A stretch of DNA of 64,000 nucleotides from CAZNYN01 sp964577295 (GTDB lineage: Bacteria > Synergistota > Synergistia > Synergistales > Synergistaceae). This document shows positions 16,801 through 23,931 of the stretch, piece by piece. Position numbers and translations under genes: made by a program. The notes under the pieces are model-generated. The model was not told the DNA's origin. It did not search any database and saw only the letters and a program-made list of their open reading frames with translations. The stretch is taken from NCBI GenBank assembly GCA_964577295.1, contig CAZNYN010000006.1:1-64000 (forward strand), in the 5' to 3' direction. The stretch's first letter is position 1, and every line of letters begins with the position of its first letter.

Positions 16801-17390
16801 ACTGGCGCCCGAACTACGAGAAGAATTTTGACGACAACGGCCTGTTTATCATGGATATTAACAACGCCGACTATGAGCAAATTCGTATTTTCGAGCCTCA
16901 GTCGATACACTATATGCTCCAAACCGCCATATACGATGAGGGTATATTCCGTGGATTTATAGGCTTTGATATCTGTGATTCAGAAAGGCCTCTGAGTCCC
17001 GAGGATGTTGAAAATCTGTCACTCATAGCCAAAGTTATTGTGCTGTTTGTAAAAAGGGAGTTTCACCGTAACAGCAGAGACCTTAGGGTATCTATATACA
17101 AAAACGCAATGGATTCCGTAACAGTCCCTATGTGCGCCGTTAAGTCGGATACATTTGAGCTGCTATACGCCAATAAAGAGGCCATTAAAACAGCGGGCAG
17201 AGAACCGGAAGAGACGAAGTGCTTCTCTTATCTCTTCGGACGCTCTCTGCCTTGCCCTGAATGCCCCCTGCTCAACTCCGGAGATAATGACAGAAAAGCA
17301 TGCTCTATTCCTGCCGATTGGGACATAGAAAACGACGTGTGCATCGTAGCATGCCGCGGCTTTAAGAAATCTGCTGAAGAACTCTCCTGA
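13857..17390 (+). CDS. membrane-bound multi-PAS diguanylate cyclase-like sensor (second paralog)
   Basis: This is a 1177-residue paralog of the GGDEF protein 1.1 kb upstream, with the same order: N-terminal helix (about 17-37), extracytoplasmic sensor, second helix near 300, three PAS regions, GGDEF at 799-803 (DLDHFKDINDSMGH before it), a GAF-like part, and C1122, C1133 and C1136 in the same C-x10-C-x2-C spacing. Lysine again replaces the inhibitory-site arginine (KTTD). The TTG start has no ribosome site of its own but overlaps the stop of a 15-codon leader frame with a good one, so coupling is likely. The 3' end overlaps the convergent aminotransferase gene by 29 bases. Confidence 0.88.
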   Translation: MNKIALYLKTKPHMKKYAVYLITLLLAFAVALNYMKLFTADVRESKLNYEYDRMSEIADVYGDNIKKSIKIYIDFTSSAAAAISTSGGINQETAHNFLENMVDNTDFISASVTFSDGTYIMAVENGLKIPPPSPSVPNISGTGMHIKTIDGKKYLVINAAVTKNGRSTDMNIRGLLPASYIERIVSRTVFEKGASACLLNKNGDVMLYPPSEKGTQEKLPANIFAWNENKKCLDHKNESTKAKNMLALGKDVLFKPNCKNLQRIFFIKPLDIGDWCVAVVLPQSYIDEAVFPVVNKAGYLVIQIFLLFTAMLSCIIWRERSLAKKTAAAAAVTESLIRSTPGGFVKCRISGDYPFEYMSDGFAKLASCESVKDTVAFYKNSLWNSIAEQDRETASATIKAQLNESKSINVTYRMNRKDGESIYVMNRGGLAHEDSGEKDTAYGVIVDVTDMQKAISDLRVSEKRYKIATSQANLLIFEYNPQDDTVTFSENTSKKFGYPPVLHNALSGDLSEYPFLYAIHSLTGTENTFSDEYELRSAEGEVVYVKATLTAIFEHIDKLLNVMGIIEDITEHKKIQMKCQERERYKNTLSKLYERYYEFDITNDAVIAGYDTMSDAQKTVSKGYFEMEAQFMAHDLHPDDRITYAPFATPYGIKQLWADGITDSNIKYRVIEKDGSYRWKDAHITIFREASDSSLRTMWFTKDINTLMIKEEELENRAKRDRLTQLYNKVTAETLISEHLKNHSGDTENTKSAFIIIDLDHFKDINDSMGHMFGDAVITESAKKISDTFKTTDIIGRIGGDEFVVFMKDIQDRELTVKKAYQLAKSIETMSKGGTEDIHISACIGISFSHGADTTFNEMYNKADIALYYSKDKGKGKVTVYDDSMGLSVLKKDNAIIPIENKTEGSFTDEPARYVFRMLYGAKNLSVALTGVFELVISHFKLSRGYIFENSLDRKRFTEILEISVYDVPTMMDRFKNKEYAYWRPNYEKNFDDNGLFIMDINNADYEQIRIFEPQSIHYMLQTAIYDEGIFRGFIGFDICDSERPLSPEDVENLSLIAKVIVLFVKREFHRNSRDLRVSIYKNAMDSVTVPMCAVKSDTFELLYANKEAIKTAGREPEETKCFSYLFGRSLPCPECPLLNSGDNDRKACSIPADWDIENDVCIVACRGFKKSAEELS

Positions 17391-18522
17391 TTCTCCTTGC
17401 CGCCTCTTCCATCTGCTTCTCCGAGACAGTGCAGGCTATTCTGACATAGCAGCCGCAGTGAGGGCCGAATGAGTCTCCGGGGATGAGCACAACCTTCCCT
17501 TCATTCAGCATTTTTACGCCAAACTCTTCCCCGCTCATGCCTGTGCCAGATACATCCAAGAATAGGTAAAAACTGCCGCAGGGACGGGAGCACTTTATGC
17601 CGGGAATATCTGAGAAAAGCTCATAGCCTCTAGTCACTCTCTTCCTGAATATTGCCGATATTCTTTCCGCTTCGCAGTCACAGTTATTCAGGGCATACTC
17701 CGCAGCTCTCTGTACCATTGTGTTGACGCTCAACGTCTGCACGACACCGACATTCTGCATTGTTTTAAGCAAAGCGGCATCCGCCATTGCATAGCCTATT
17801 CTCCACCCTGTCATGGCATAGCTCTTTGAGAGCCCGCCTATTGTCACAGTTCTCTCCTTCATATCGGGAAGGGATGCGAAGGGAGTGTGAGGGACGGTGT
17901 AGGAAAAACCTTCGTAGAGTTCATCGGATATTACAAGAAGGTCGTGTCTCTTTACTGCCGATGCTATCTCCAGCAGCACATTCTTCGGAAAGACCGCTCC
18001 CGTAGGATTGCAGGGGGAGTTTATGATTACCGCCTTTGTCTTAGGGGTAATCAGTGATTCCAGCCGCTTGGGATTCGGTACAAACCCCTCTTCAAAAGTG
18101 CTCATACAGTAAATCGGCACACCGCCTGCCTGAAGTACCTGCTGTTCATAGAATGTAAAGAACGGCTCCGGTATTATGACCTCATCGCCGCGCTCGAGCG
18201 TAACCTGAAAGACAAGAGATGAAGCCTGACTGCCTCCGACTGTGACAAATATTTCGTCAGCTCCGTACATCAGACCGTATTTGCGTTTCCAATAATCAGA
18301 TACTGCTTTGCGCAAGCCGGCAAGCCCCATACCGGGAGCGTAGTGAGTTTCGCCCCTCTCTGCACTCTGTGCCAGAGCTTCGCATATCACCTCCGGAGTG
18401 GAAATATCAGGTTCTCCTAGAGTGAGGTCAATCGCTCCTTCGACAGACGAGGCAAGAGCCGCCATTCTCATCATCGATGAAGGAGTTATATTTTTGTACC
18501 GCTCCGAGATAAAGCGCTTCAA
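17362..18522 (-). CDS. class I/II PLP aminotransferase (aspartate aminotransferase-like)
   Basis: This 386-residue fold-type I aminotransferase has LGEPDISTPE near the N terminus, NSPCNPTGAVF, ISDELYEGFSY, and the Schiff-base lysine K233 in GGLSKSYAMTGWRIGY. The C-terminal RIACTVSEKQMEEA holds the arginine that binds the substrate carboxylate. It would move amino groups between an amino acid and 2-oxoglutarate or another keto acid; the exact substrate is unknown. It starts 4 bases after the cupin gene ends, so they form an operon. Its end overlaps the convergent GGDEF gene, so the tail sequence is constrained on both strands. Confidence 0.9.
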   Translation of the reverse strand: MKRFISERYKNITPSSMMRMAALASSVEGAIDLTLGEPDISTPEVICEALAQSAERGETHYAPGMGLAGLRKAVSDYWKRKYGLMYGADEIFVTVGGSQASSLVFQVTLERGDEVIIPEPFFTFYEQQVLQAGGVPIYCMSTFEEGFVPNPKRLESLITPKTKAVIINSPCNPTGAVFPKNVLLEIASAVKRHDLLVISDELYEGFSYTVPHTPFASLPDMKERTVTIGGLSKSYAMTGWRIGYAMADAALLKTMQNVGVVQTLSVNTMVQRAAEYALNNCDCEAERISAIFRKRVTRGYELFSDIPGIKCSRPCGSFYLFLDVSGTGMSGEEFGVKMLNEGKVVLIPGDSFGPHCGCYVRIACTVSEKQMEEAARRIRRVLQQIS

Positions 18523-18526
18523 GATT

Positions 18527-18949
18527 CTACTGCTCCGCTCCGTTTTTCCGTGCAGCGCGCGCCTCTCTCATCACGGTTTTTTTAGCGTGGGGATCACCGC
18601 AGGACGGCACGATGCAGAAAAATTCGAGAGGTTCGTCTCCCGTGTTGCTGTAAACATGCTTCATGCCTCCGGGCACTCTTGTCCAATATCCTTTTTTCAT
18701 CTCATAAGGCTCGCCTTCGACAACAACAACGCCGTCTCCCGAAAGGGTGAACATTAGGTGATCCCACTCGTGCGAGTGTTCGGGTATTGTCTCATGGGCG
18801 GGAAGTATGAAGTGGCGCATTACATAGTCATCCCAGAAACGGCCCGGGCCGTATACCGTTCTCTTTTGAATGTTAGGGGCCAGAGCGGAAGCGTTCTGCA
18901 GAGGAAGCTCGTATATGCTTCCAAAGTTTTTTTCTTCACAGTTTGACAT
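18527..18949 (-). CDS. small cupin-domain protein
   Basis: This 140-residue single-domain cupin has HSHEWDHLMFTLSGDG (metal-binding H-x-H and glutamate/aspartate positions) followed by GGMKHVYSN with a later histidine. Such proteins bind a divalent metal and act as isomerases, dioxygenases or ligand sensors. It starts at the ATG behind AAAGGAGGA; an in-frame ATG 54 bases earlier lacks a ribosome site. It is translated just ahead of an aminotransferase and may act on the same amino or keto acid; no substrate can be named. Confidence 0.85.
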   Translation of the reverse strand: MSNCEEKNFGSIYELPLQNASALAPNIQKRTVYGPGRFWDDYVMRHFILPAHETIPEHSHEWDHLMFTLSGDGVVVVEGEPYEMKKGYWTRVPGGMKHVYSNTGDEPLEFFCIVPSCGDPHAKKTVMREARAARKNGAEQ

Positions 18950-19000
18950 TTTTATATCCTCCTTTATAAGCTCTTCTGTTTTCGTAAGACGGTTCCCTGC

Positions 19001-19032
19001 CAAAAAACCTCTCTGCCGTAAGGAAGAGAGGG
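19001..19032 (-). terminator. terminator of the molybdenum hydroxylase gene
   Basis: CCTCTCT (19008-19014) pairs with AGAGAGG (19025-19031) around a 10-base loop. On the minus strand it is followed by six T residues (19002-19007). It lies 62 bases after the hydroxylase stop. Confidence 0.8.
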
Positions 19033-19093
19033 AAAATAATTTTTATTTTATTTTTTGGGGCGAATGATGAGATATCGCTCGCCCCGTCAATAC

Positions 19094-21919
19094 TTACTTC
19101 GTTTCTTTCAGCCCCGCAAGAATCTTTTCGGGTTTGGCCGGTATGGATGTTATGCGCACGCCGCAAGCGTCATGTATCGCATTGCAGACTGCAACGTGAG
19201 GTGCGGAAAGCGGCATTTCACCCGTTCCCGAAGCACCGAACGGCCCGAGGGGACGCGGTGTCTCGACATGGATAAGCTTTATGTCATCGGGAATATCCTT
19301 AATGTAGGGGAAGCCCATTGTCACAAAGTTGTTGTACTTGCTTTCGTCAAGGAAGTCCTCTGTAAGAGCGAGGCCTATTCCCTGAGCGACTCCGCCTATC
19401 TGCTGTCCGTCAACTACAAGGTAGTTGTTTATGACGCCCACATCTCCCACGAGCACGAACTTCTCGCAGTGAGCCTTGCCTGTTTCAAGGTTTACGGAGA
19501 CCATGGCAAGGTTGACTGCGAACATGTGGAAGCCGAAAGGCTTTCCAAGTCCTGTGTCTTTGTCATTGCCCGAGCAGACTTCCGTGCTGCCGTCGGCATT
19601 CTGAACCATCGCTTGCGTATAGCCTTCGTAGAATGTCGGAATTCCTTCCGCTGTCATTTCATCGTATGTACGGTATGTGCCGTCTTCTTTGCGCATGGCA
19701 TCAAGAAGTTTTTTGCAGCTGTCCACTATGGCGTTTCCAACCATTACCTGTGAACGGCTTGCCGCGGCCGCTCCGCTGTTGGGGGCTTTAGCCGTGTCGC
19801 TCAGCACAAGCTTAATCTGAGAGGGATGAAGCCCAAGCGGTTTTAACGCTTCGTGCGCTGTGCCGACACAGCCTATGTCCGCGCCCTGTCCGTGGTCTTC
19901 CCATGTGTTGTAGATTGTGACGCCCTCTTTTGTAAGCTCGACATTGCTTGCTGCTTCGTCCGCTCCGTCGTCGTTTGAGTTGTAAATGCTGACTGATACT
20001 CCGACTCCGAACTTAAACTTGTCATTGCTCTTCTCCGCCGCTTCTTTCTTCATTTCTTCGTAGTAGGGGCGGGCTTTCTTCATCATCTCGGGCAGGGGAA
20101 ATACTTCGGGGGCGTAGCCTGAGGGGAATATTCCCTTGGGATCTGTTGTGAATGGCTTCCACTCAAGGAGGTTCATCTCACGGAAGTCAAACGGGTCAAT
20201 GCCGCACTTATTCGCAAGCATGTCCATAGCTGTCTCGCATCCCCAATATGTCTGAGGCGCTCCGTATGCGCGGAAAGCGGCGCTCCAGCGGTGGTTGCTC
20301 CAGCATGTGTAGCCTACTGCTCTCATATTCTCGTAAGCATAGGGTGAGAAGAAGAACTGACCGCCCTTGTTGGTCAGGTCGTTTGCGGATTCGCTGTAAG
20401 GTCCGTGGTCGACCCAGTATGTTTGGTCGAGGCCTACGAGCTTGCCATTCTTGTCAGCGGCCGCCTTTATGTGCATAAGGAAGGGCGAACGCTTTGGTGT
20501 ACGGACATTGTGCTCCTTCATATTTACTCTCATATAGACCGGACGCTGACATGCTATCAGTGCCAAGGCGAGGTATGGTTCGTTTGTGGGAGCAACCTTA
20601 TATCCGAAAGAGGCGCCCATGTTGTTCTGAATAACTCTTATCTTTGAGGGGGCAACTCCGACTCCGCGCGCTATCATCATCTGATGGCGGTAGACGCAGC
20701 AGGACTTTGACGCTATTGTTAGAAGTCCGTTCTCGTCATAGTATGAATATCCGCAGTCTGCTTCAAGCACCATGTGTGGCTGACGTGAGCTTAAAAGCTC
20801 CACATCAATCGAGTATGGTGCGTTTTCAATATCCTCTTTGGGGTCTTTGCCTTTAATGAAGGAACGCTTGTTCCATGCGTTCGGCATTCCGTCGTAGCCT
20901 TCAAATTCGTCATAGACTTTGATTGCGTCGGGAGCCTTCGCCTGGTATATGTCGAGCAGTTCGGGCAGAGCCTCGTAATCAACTTTGATTTTCTGCGATG
21001 CTGCGCGCGCGTGCTCTTCTGTATCGGCGCAGACAATGGCTATTACCTCGCCCCACTGGCGTATTTTGTCTCCCTCTTCTACCATTATGCGGCGGTCCCA
21101 TCCGTCCGTAAGGGCGGAAGCACATCCCACCTGACCTCTGATTCGGTTTGTTCCCTTGTTCGCTTTAGCATCTTTGTATGTTACTACCTTGAATACACCT
21201 TCGCACTTCTCCGCCTCGCTTGTGTCAATCTTGTTGACCTTTGCGTGGCGTACTCCGTCAAGTGAGTACGGATATGCGAATAGGAATTCTTCGGGAAGCT
21301 TCACTCTGTCGTCATCGCCGAAGTCCCATGTTCCGGTTGCCTTATATACTGCATTGGGACGGGGATATTTTGAATTCCACACCGAGTCGCCCGGCTTGTA
21401 CATCTTTGCCAAGTCCTCAATCTGCTCCTCGCCGCGCAAAATTGCGGCTGCTTTCATTACAGCGTCGACAATCTGCACATATCCCGTGCAGCGGCATGCC
21501 ATCCAGTTCTTTGCAAACCAGTAGCGCGCCTCTTCTCTTGTCGGATTCGGATTTGAGTCAAGCAACGCTTTTGTGCAGACAACAAACCCCGGGGTGCAGA
21601 AACCGCACTGAATGGCTCCCGTAACGATAAAGGCCCACTGAATGGCGTGGATATTGTCGGGAGTTCCTATTCCTTCAACCGTAACTATTTCCGAAAATTC
21701 GGGAACATTCTTCCAGCGTGTGATACAGCCGCGGACAACCTTGCCGTTGAGGATAACATTGCACACTCCGCACTGCCCGCAGTCGCAGCCGCGTTTTGTG
21801 CCTGTCAGCTTAAGCTGGTCTCTTATTACGGTAAGGAGCGTTGTTTCGGGCTTGCCTATTACCCTGCGCGGCACCCCGTTGATTGTGATATTTTTTACAT
21901 GGTACATTGATTCTGCCAT
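19094..21919 (-). CDS. single-chain molybdopterin aldehyde oxidoreductase / xanthine dehydrogenase family enzyme
   Basis: This 941-residue protein fuses two [2Fe-2S] domains to the molybdopterin domains. The first cluster ligands are C45, C50, C53, C65 and the second C105, C108, C142, C144. That spacing matches the Desulfovibrio aldehyde oxidoreductase (Mop) with a constant offset of five. The catalytic glutamate is E901 in GASGTGEMPLS. There is no FAD domain, so electrons must leave through ferredoxin or flavodoxin. Substrates of the family are aldehydes, purines and other N-heterocycles. The start follows AAAGGGGATG; upstream in-frame ATGs have weaker sites. It is monocistronic, with a roughly 300-base structured leader. 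Confidence 0.92.
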   Translation of the reverse strand: MAESMYHVKNITINGVPRRVIGKPETTLLTVIRDQLKLTGTKRGCDCGQCGVCNVILNGKVVRGCITRWKNVPEFSEIVTVEGIGTPDNIHAIQWAFIVTGAIQCGFCTPGFVVCTKALLDSNPNPTREEARYWFAKNWMACRCTGYVQIVDAVMKAAAILRGEEQIEDLAKMYKPGDSVWNSKYPRPNAVYKATGTWDFGDDDRVKLPEEFLFAYPYSLDGVRHAKVNKIDTSEAEKCEGVFKVVTYKDAKANKGTNRIRGQVGCASALTDGWDRRIMVEEGDKIRQWGEVIAIVCADTEEHARAASQKIKVDYEALPELLDIYQAKAPDAIKVYDEFEGYDGMPNAWNKRSFIKGKDPKEDIENAPYSIDVELLSSRQPHMVLEADCGYSYYDENGLLTIASKSCCVYRHQMMIARGVGVAPSKIRVIQNNMGASFGYKVAPTNEPYLALALIACQRPVYMRVNMKEHNVRTPKRSPFLMHIKAAADKNGKLVGLDQTYWVDHGPYSESANDLTNKGGQFFFSPYAYENMRAVGYTCWSNHRWSAAFRAYGAPQTYWGCETAMDMLANKCGIDPFDFREMNLLEWKPFTTDPKGIFPSGYAPEVFPLPEMMKKARPYYEEMKKEAAEKSNDKFKFGVGVSVSIYNSNDDGADEAASNVELTKEGVTIYNTWEDHGQGADIGCVGTAHEALKPLGLHPSQIKLVLSDTAKAPNSGAAAASRSQVMVGNAIVDSCKKLLDAMRKEDGTYRTYDEMTAEGIPTFYEGYTQAMVQNADGSTEVCSGNDKDTGLGKPFGFHMFAVNLAMVSVNLETGKAHCEKFVLVGDVGVINNYLVVDGQQIGGVAQGIGLALTEDFLDESKYNNFVTMGFPYIKDIPDDIKLIHVETPRPLGPFGASGTGEMPLSAPHVAVCNAIHDACGVRITSIPAKPEKILAGLKETK

Positions 21920-22041
21920 TACAAAACATCCCCTTTCTCTTCTCGTCATCATGATGACAGCAATACCGCTCCCCTGTCTTGGATTCCGGATTCAGCGAAA
22001 AGGAAAGATACAGAGCTACACTCGCACAACTGCGGCATAAT

Positions 22042-22140
22042 CCTGTCCCCTTTCCAAGCTGAGCACTGTGAGTGCTCCGGGAGGTTTTCGCGTTTCCGCG
22101 AAAGCCCTTGCAGCTTCGAATGTGGCTCGAAACTGACAGG
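22042..22140 (-). promoter_or_regulatory. structured RNA leader element (candidate cofactor riboswitch)
   Basis: Read on the minus strand, CCTGTC (22135-22140) pairs with GACAGG (22042-22047) and encloses three hairpins: TTCGA/TCGAA (22115-22131), a 7-base-pair stem TTTCGCG/CGCGAAA with a GAAA tetraloop (22086-22103), and GAGCACT/AGTGCTC (22061-22077). A second GACAGG copy downstream (21973-21978) could compete for CCTGTC. The multi-hairpin junction with a GNRA loop ahead of a molybdenum enzyme fits a molybdenum- or tungsten-cofactor (Moco) riboswitch in position. I cannot confirm the consensus by eye. Confidence 0.5.
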
Positions 22141-22181
22141 TCCTGTGCCTTAGAATCATCCTTAGGCTGCAGACTCGGGGT

Positions 22182-22200
22182 TTTGCAACTAAGTTGCAAA
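22182..22200. promoter_or_regulatory. 19-base perfect dyad near the transcription start of the hydroxylase
   Basis: TTTGCAACT and AGTTGCAAA flank a single central base. It lies 16-34 bases downstream of the predicted start point on the minus strand. It may be a repressor operator or the first hairpin of the leader. Confidence 0.5.
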
Positions 22201-22222
22201 TTGTAGTAAATTTTCTATACAA

Positions 22223-22251
22223 ATCATACATTTTACAGAGTGGCACATCAA
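22223..22251 (-). promoter_or_regulatory. promoter of the molybdenum hydroxylase gene
   Basis: On the minus strand TTGATG (22246-22251) and TATGAT (22223-22228) are separated by 17 bases. The predicted leader is close to 300 bases long. The promoter lies between the ilvA terminator and the structured leader, so the hydroxylase is transcribed separately from ilvA. Confidence 0.65.
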
Positions 22252-22324
22252 GTTATTGCTCATATATAGAAGATAAAGTTCCCTTTTGTCACAGATATAC
22301 ACAGTAAAGTTTTTATTTTATCTT

Positions 22325-22367
22325 CAAAAAAAATAACCTCTTGTGAGTCCGTTTATCTCACAAGAGG
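22325..22367 (-). terminator. terminator of ilvA
   Basis: CCTCTTGTGAG (22337-22347) and CTCACAAGAGG (22357-22367) form an 11-base-pair stem with a 9-base loop. On the minus strand a T-rich tract follows (22326-22333). It lies 35 bases after the ilvA stop. Confidence 0.9.
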
Positions 22368-22401
22368 CTGCGTACAAATTTTATAAAGTATATATGTTAA
22401 T

Positions 22402-23649
22402 TTAATATATTCTGTTCACTGTAAAGTTGTTATCCTCAAGTTCTTCGATAACACGCTTAATGTGCTCATGTCCGTTTGTCTCGACAGTGACTTCAAGCAC
22501 CACTTTGTTTGAATACCTGTCTATGGCCTTGAACTGGTTGTGCTGAAGCTCTATGACATTTGCCATACTGCCTGCCAAAATCTGAGCTACCTTCACAAGC
22601 TGCCCCGGTTTGTCAGGCAGTTCCACACTGAAACACATAATCCTTCCTCTGCTTATAAGCCCCTGATTTATTATTGACGATATAGTGACAACATCGATGT
22701 TGCCTCCGCTCATAAGACAGACAATTTTTTTACCCTTGGCCGCGCGTTTCTTAACGCCGGCAAGAGGCACAACTCCCGCTGTTTCGGCTATAAGCTTGTG
22801 TTTTTCGAGAACGACAAGCACCGCGTCCATAATATCCTTCTCTGTGACAGTGATAATCTCATCCACATACTTTCGGGTAAGGGCATAAGTCAGGTCTCCC
22901 GGCTGGCGCACGGCAACTCCTTCGGCGCTCGTCTTTATAGAGGAGAGCCTTGTTATGCACTTTTCGTCAAGAGATATCTTCATTGCCATAGCTCCTATCG
23001 GTGAAACTCCTATGACTTTAATATCGGGGCGTACAGACTTCACAGCCATAGCTATGCCGCTTATAAGCCCTCCTCCGCCGATAGGAACAAGTATCTCGTC
23101 CACATCTTCAAGCTCGCTGAGTATCTCAAGTCCGATTGTTCCCTGTCCGCAAATGACATCATAATCGTCAAAGGGATGGACAAAAGTATAATTGTTCTCG
23201 GCAGCAAGTTCCTGCGCCTTCAAATAAGCGTCATCATAGACATCTCCGTGAATAACGACATCCGCACCGTAAGCCTTAGTCGCATTAACCTTCAGAAGGG
23301 GGGTAACATTGGGCATCACGATAGTAGCCTTTATGCCGCGTCTCTGAGCGGAGAAAGCGACACCTTGTGCATGATTTCCCGCAGAAGAACAGATAACTCC
23401 CTTTGCGGCCTCCTCGTCGCTCAGATTGAAAATCTTATTGTACGCACCCCTGATTTTAAAAGAGCCTGTAACCTGCAAATTTTCCGGCTTTATGTAGATA
23501 TCACAGCCATACTCATTGCTGTAAAAATCACTGCGTATAAGCGAAGTCTGTTTAATGACACCGCTTAAATTATCCAGAGCACTTCGGACGTTCTTATAAT
23601 TTTCTTCATCTGTGAGAGAAATATACTTCCTGACAGTTTCCTCATTCAT
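22402..23649 (-). CDS. ilvA: threonine ammonia-lyase with ACT domain
   Basis: This 415-residue fold-type II PLP enzyme has K65 in TGSFKIRGAYNKI as the Schiff-base lysine. SSAGNHAQGVAFSA and the glycine loop PIGGGGLISG bind the cofactor. The C-terminal 85 residues (MCFSVELPDKPGQLVKVAQ onward) form a single ACT domain that would sense isoleucine, threonine or another ligand. It deaminates threonine to 2-oxobutyrate, either for isoleucine synthesis or for fermentation; the single ACT form is common in fermenters. GGGAGGG lies upstream of the ATG. It is monocistronic, with its own terminator, and divergent from the HyuA-like gene. Confidence 0.95.
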   Translation of the reverse strand: MNEETVRKYISLTDEENYKNVRSALDNLSGVIKQTSLIRSDFYSNEYGCDIYIKPENLQVTGSFKIRGAYNKIFNLSDEEAAKGVICSSAGNHAQGVAFSAQRRGIKATIVMPNVTPLLKVNATKAYGADVVIHGDVYDDAYLKAQELAAENNYTFVHPFDDYDVICGQGTIGLEILSELEDVDEILVPIGGGGLISGIAMAVKSVRPDIKVIGVSPIGAMAMKISLDEKCITRLSSIKTSAEGVAVRQPGDLTYALTRKYVDEIITVTEKDIMDAVLVVLEKHKLIAETAGVVPLAGVKKRAAKGKKIVCLMSGGNIDVVTISSIINQGLISRGRIMCFSVELPDKPGQLVKVAQILAGSMANVIELQHNQFKAIDRYSNKVVLEVTVETNGHEHIKRVIEELEDNNFTVNRIY

Positions 23650-23803
23650 AAAAACAGCCCTCCCTTAATATAAATATAGTATCAGACAAGGTTAGACACC
23701 AATTCTTATCCGCCGTAAAGCAGAACGAATGATATAGTATAGCGCGTTAAAGACATATAAGTAAGATGCCTTTTTCTTCTACTTTCCTGGAATATCTCCA
23801 AAT

Positions 23804-23816
23804 ATGCATTATGCAC
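23804..23816. promoter_or_regulatory. dyad ATGCA-N3-TGCAC upstream of the HyuA-like gene (site 1)
   Basis: ATGCA, three bases, then TGCAC, 116 bases before the start codon of the HyuA-like gene. A near-identical dyad lies upstream of the next gene in the same cluster (25839-25851). A common regulator is inferred. Confidence 0.4.
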
Positions 23817-23931
23817 AAAGCAGGGCAAAGCGATCGGAAGTGTTTTGTGCTCTACTTACAGTGACACTCATTGAATAAATCGGTAATATGTACATGCTTT
23901 ATATCCGTTTCTCAGATAAGGAGAAAAAATC

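Noticed and set aside
22042..22216. Cobalamin riboswitch in the hydroxylase leader
   Set aside because: A stretch (AGGCACAGGACCTGTC) resembles the B12 box only partly, it sits at the wrong end of the structure, and the downstream gene is not a cobalamin gene.
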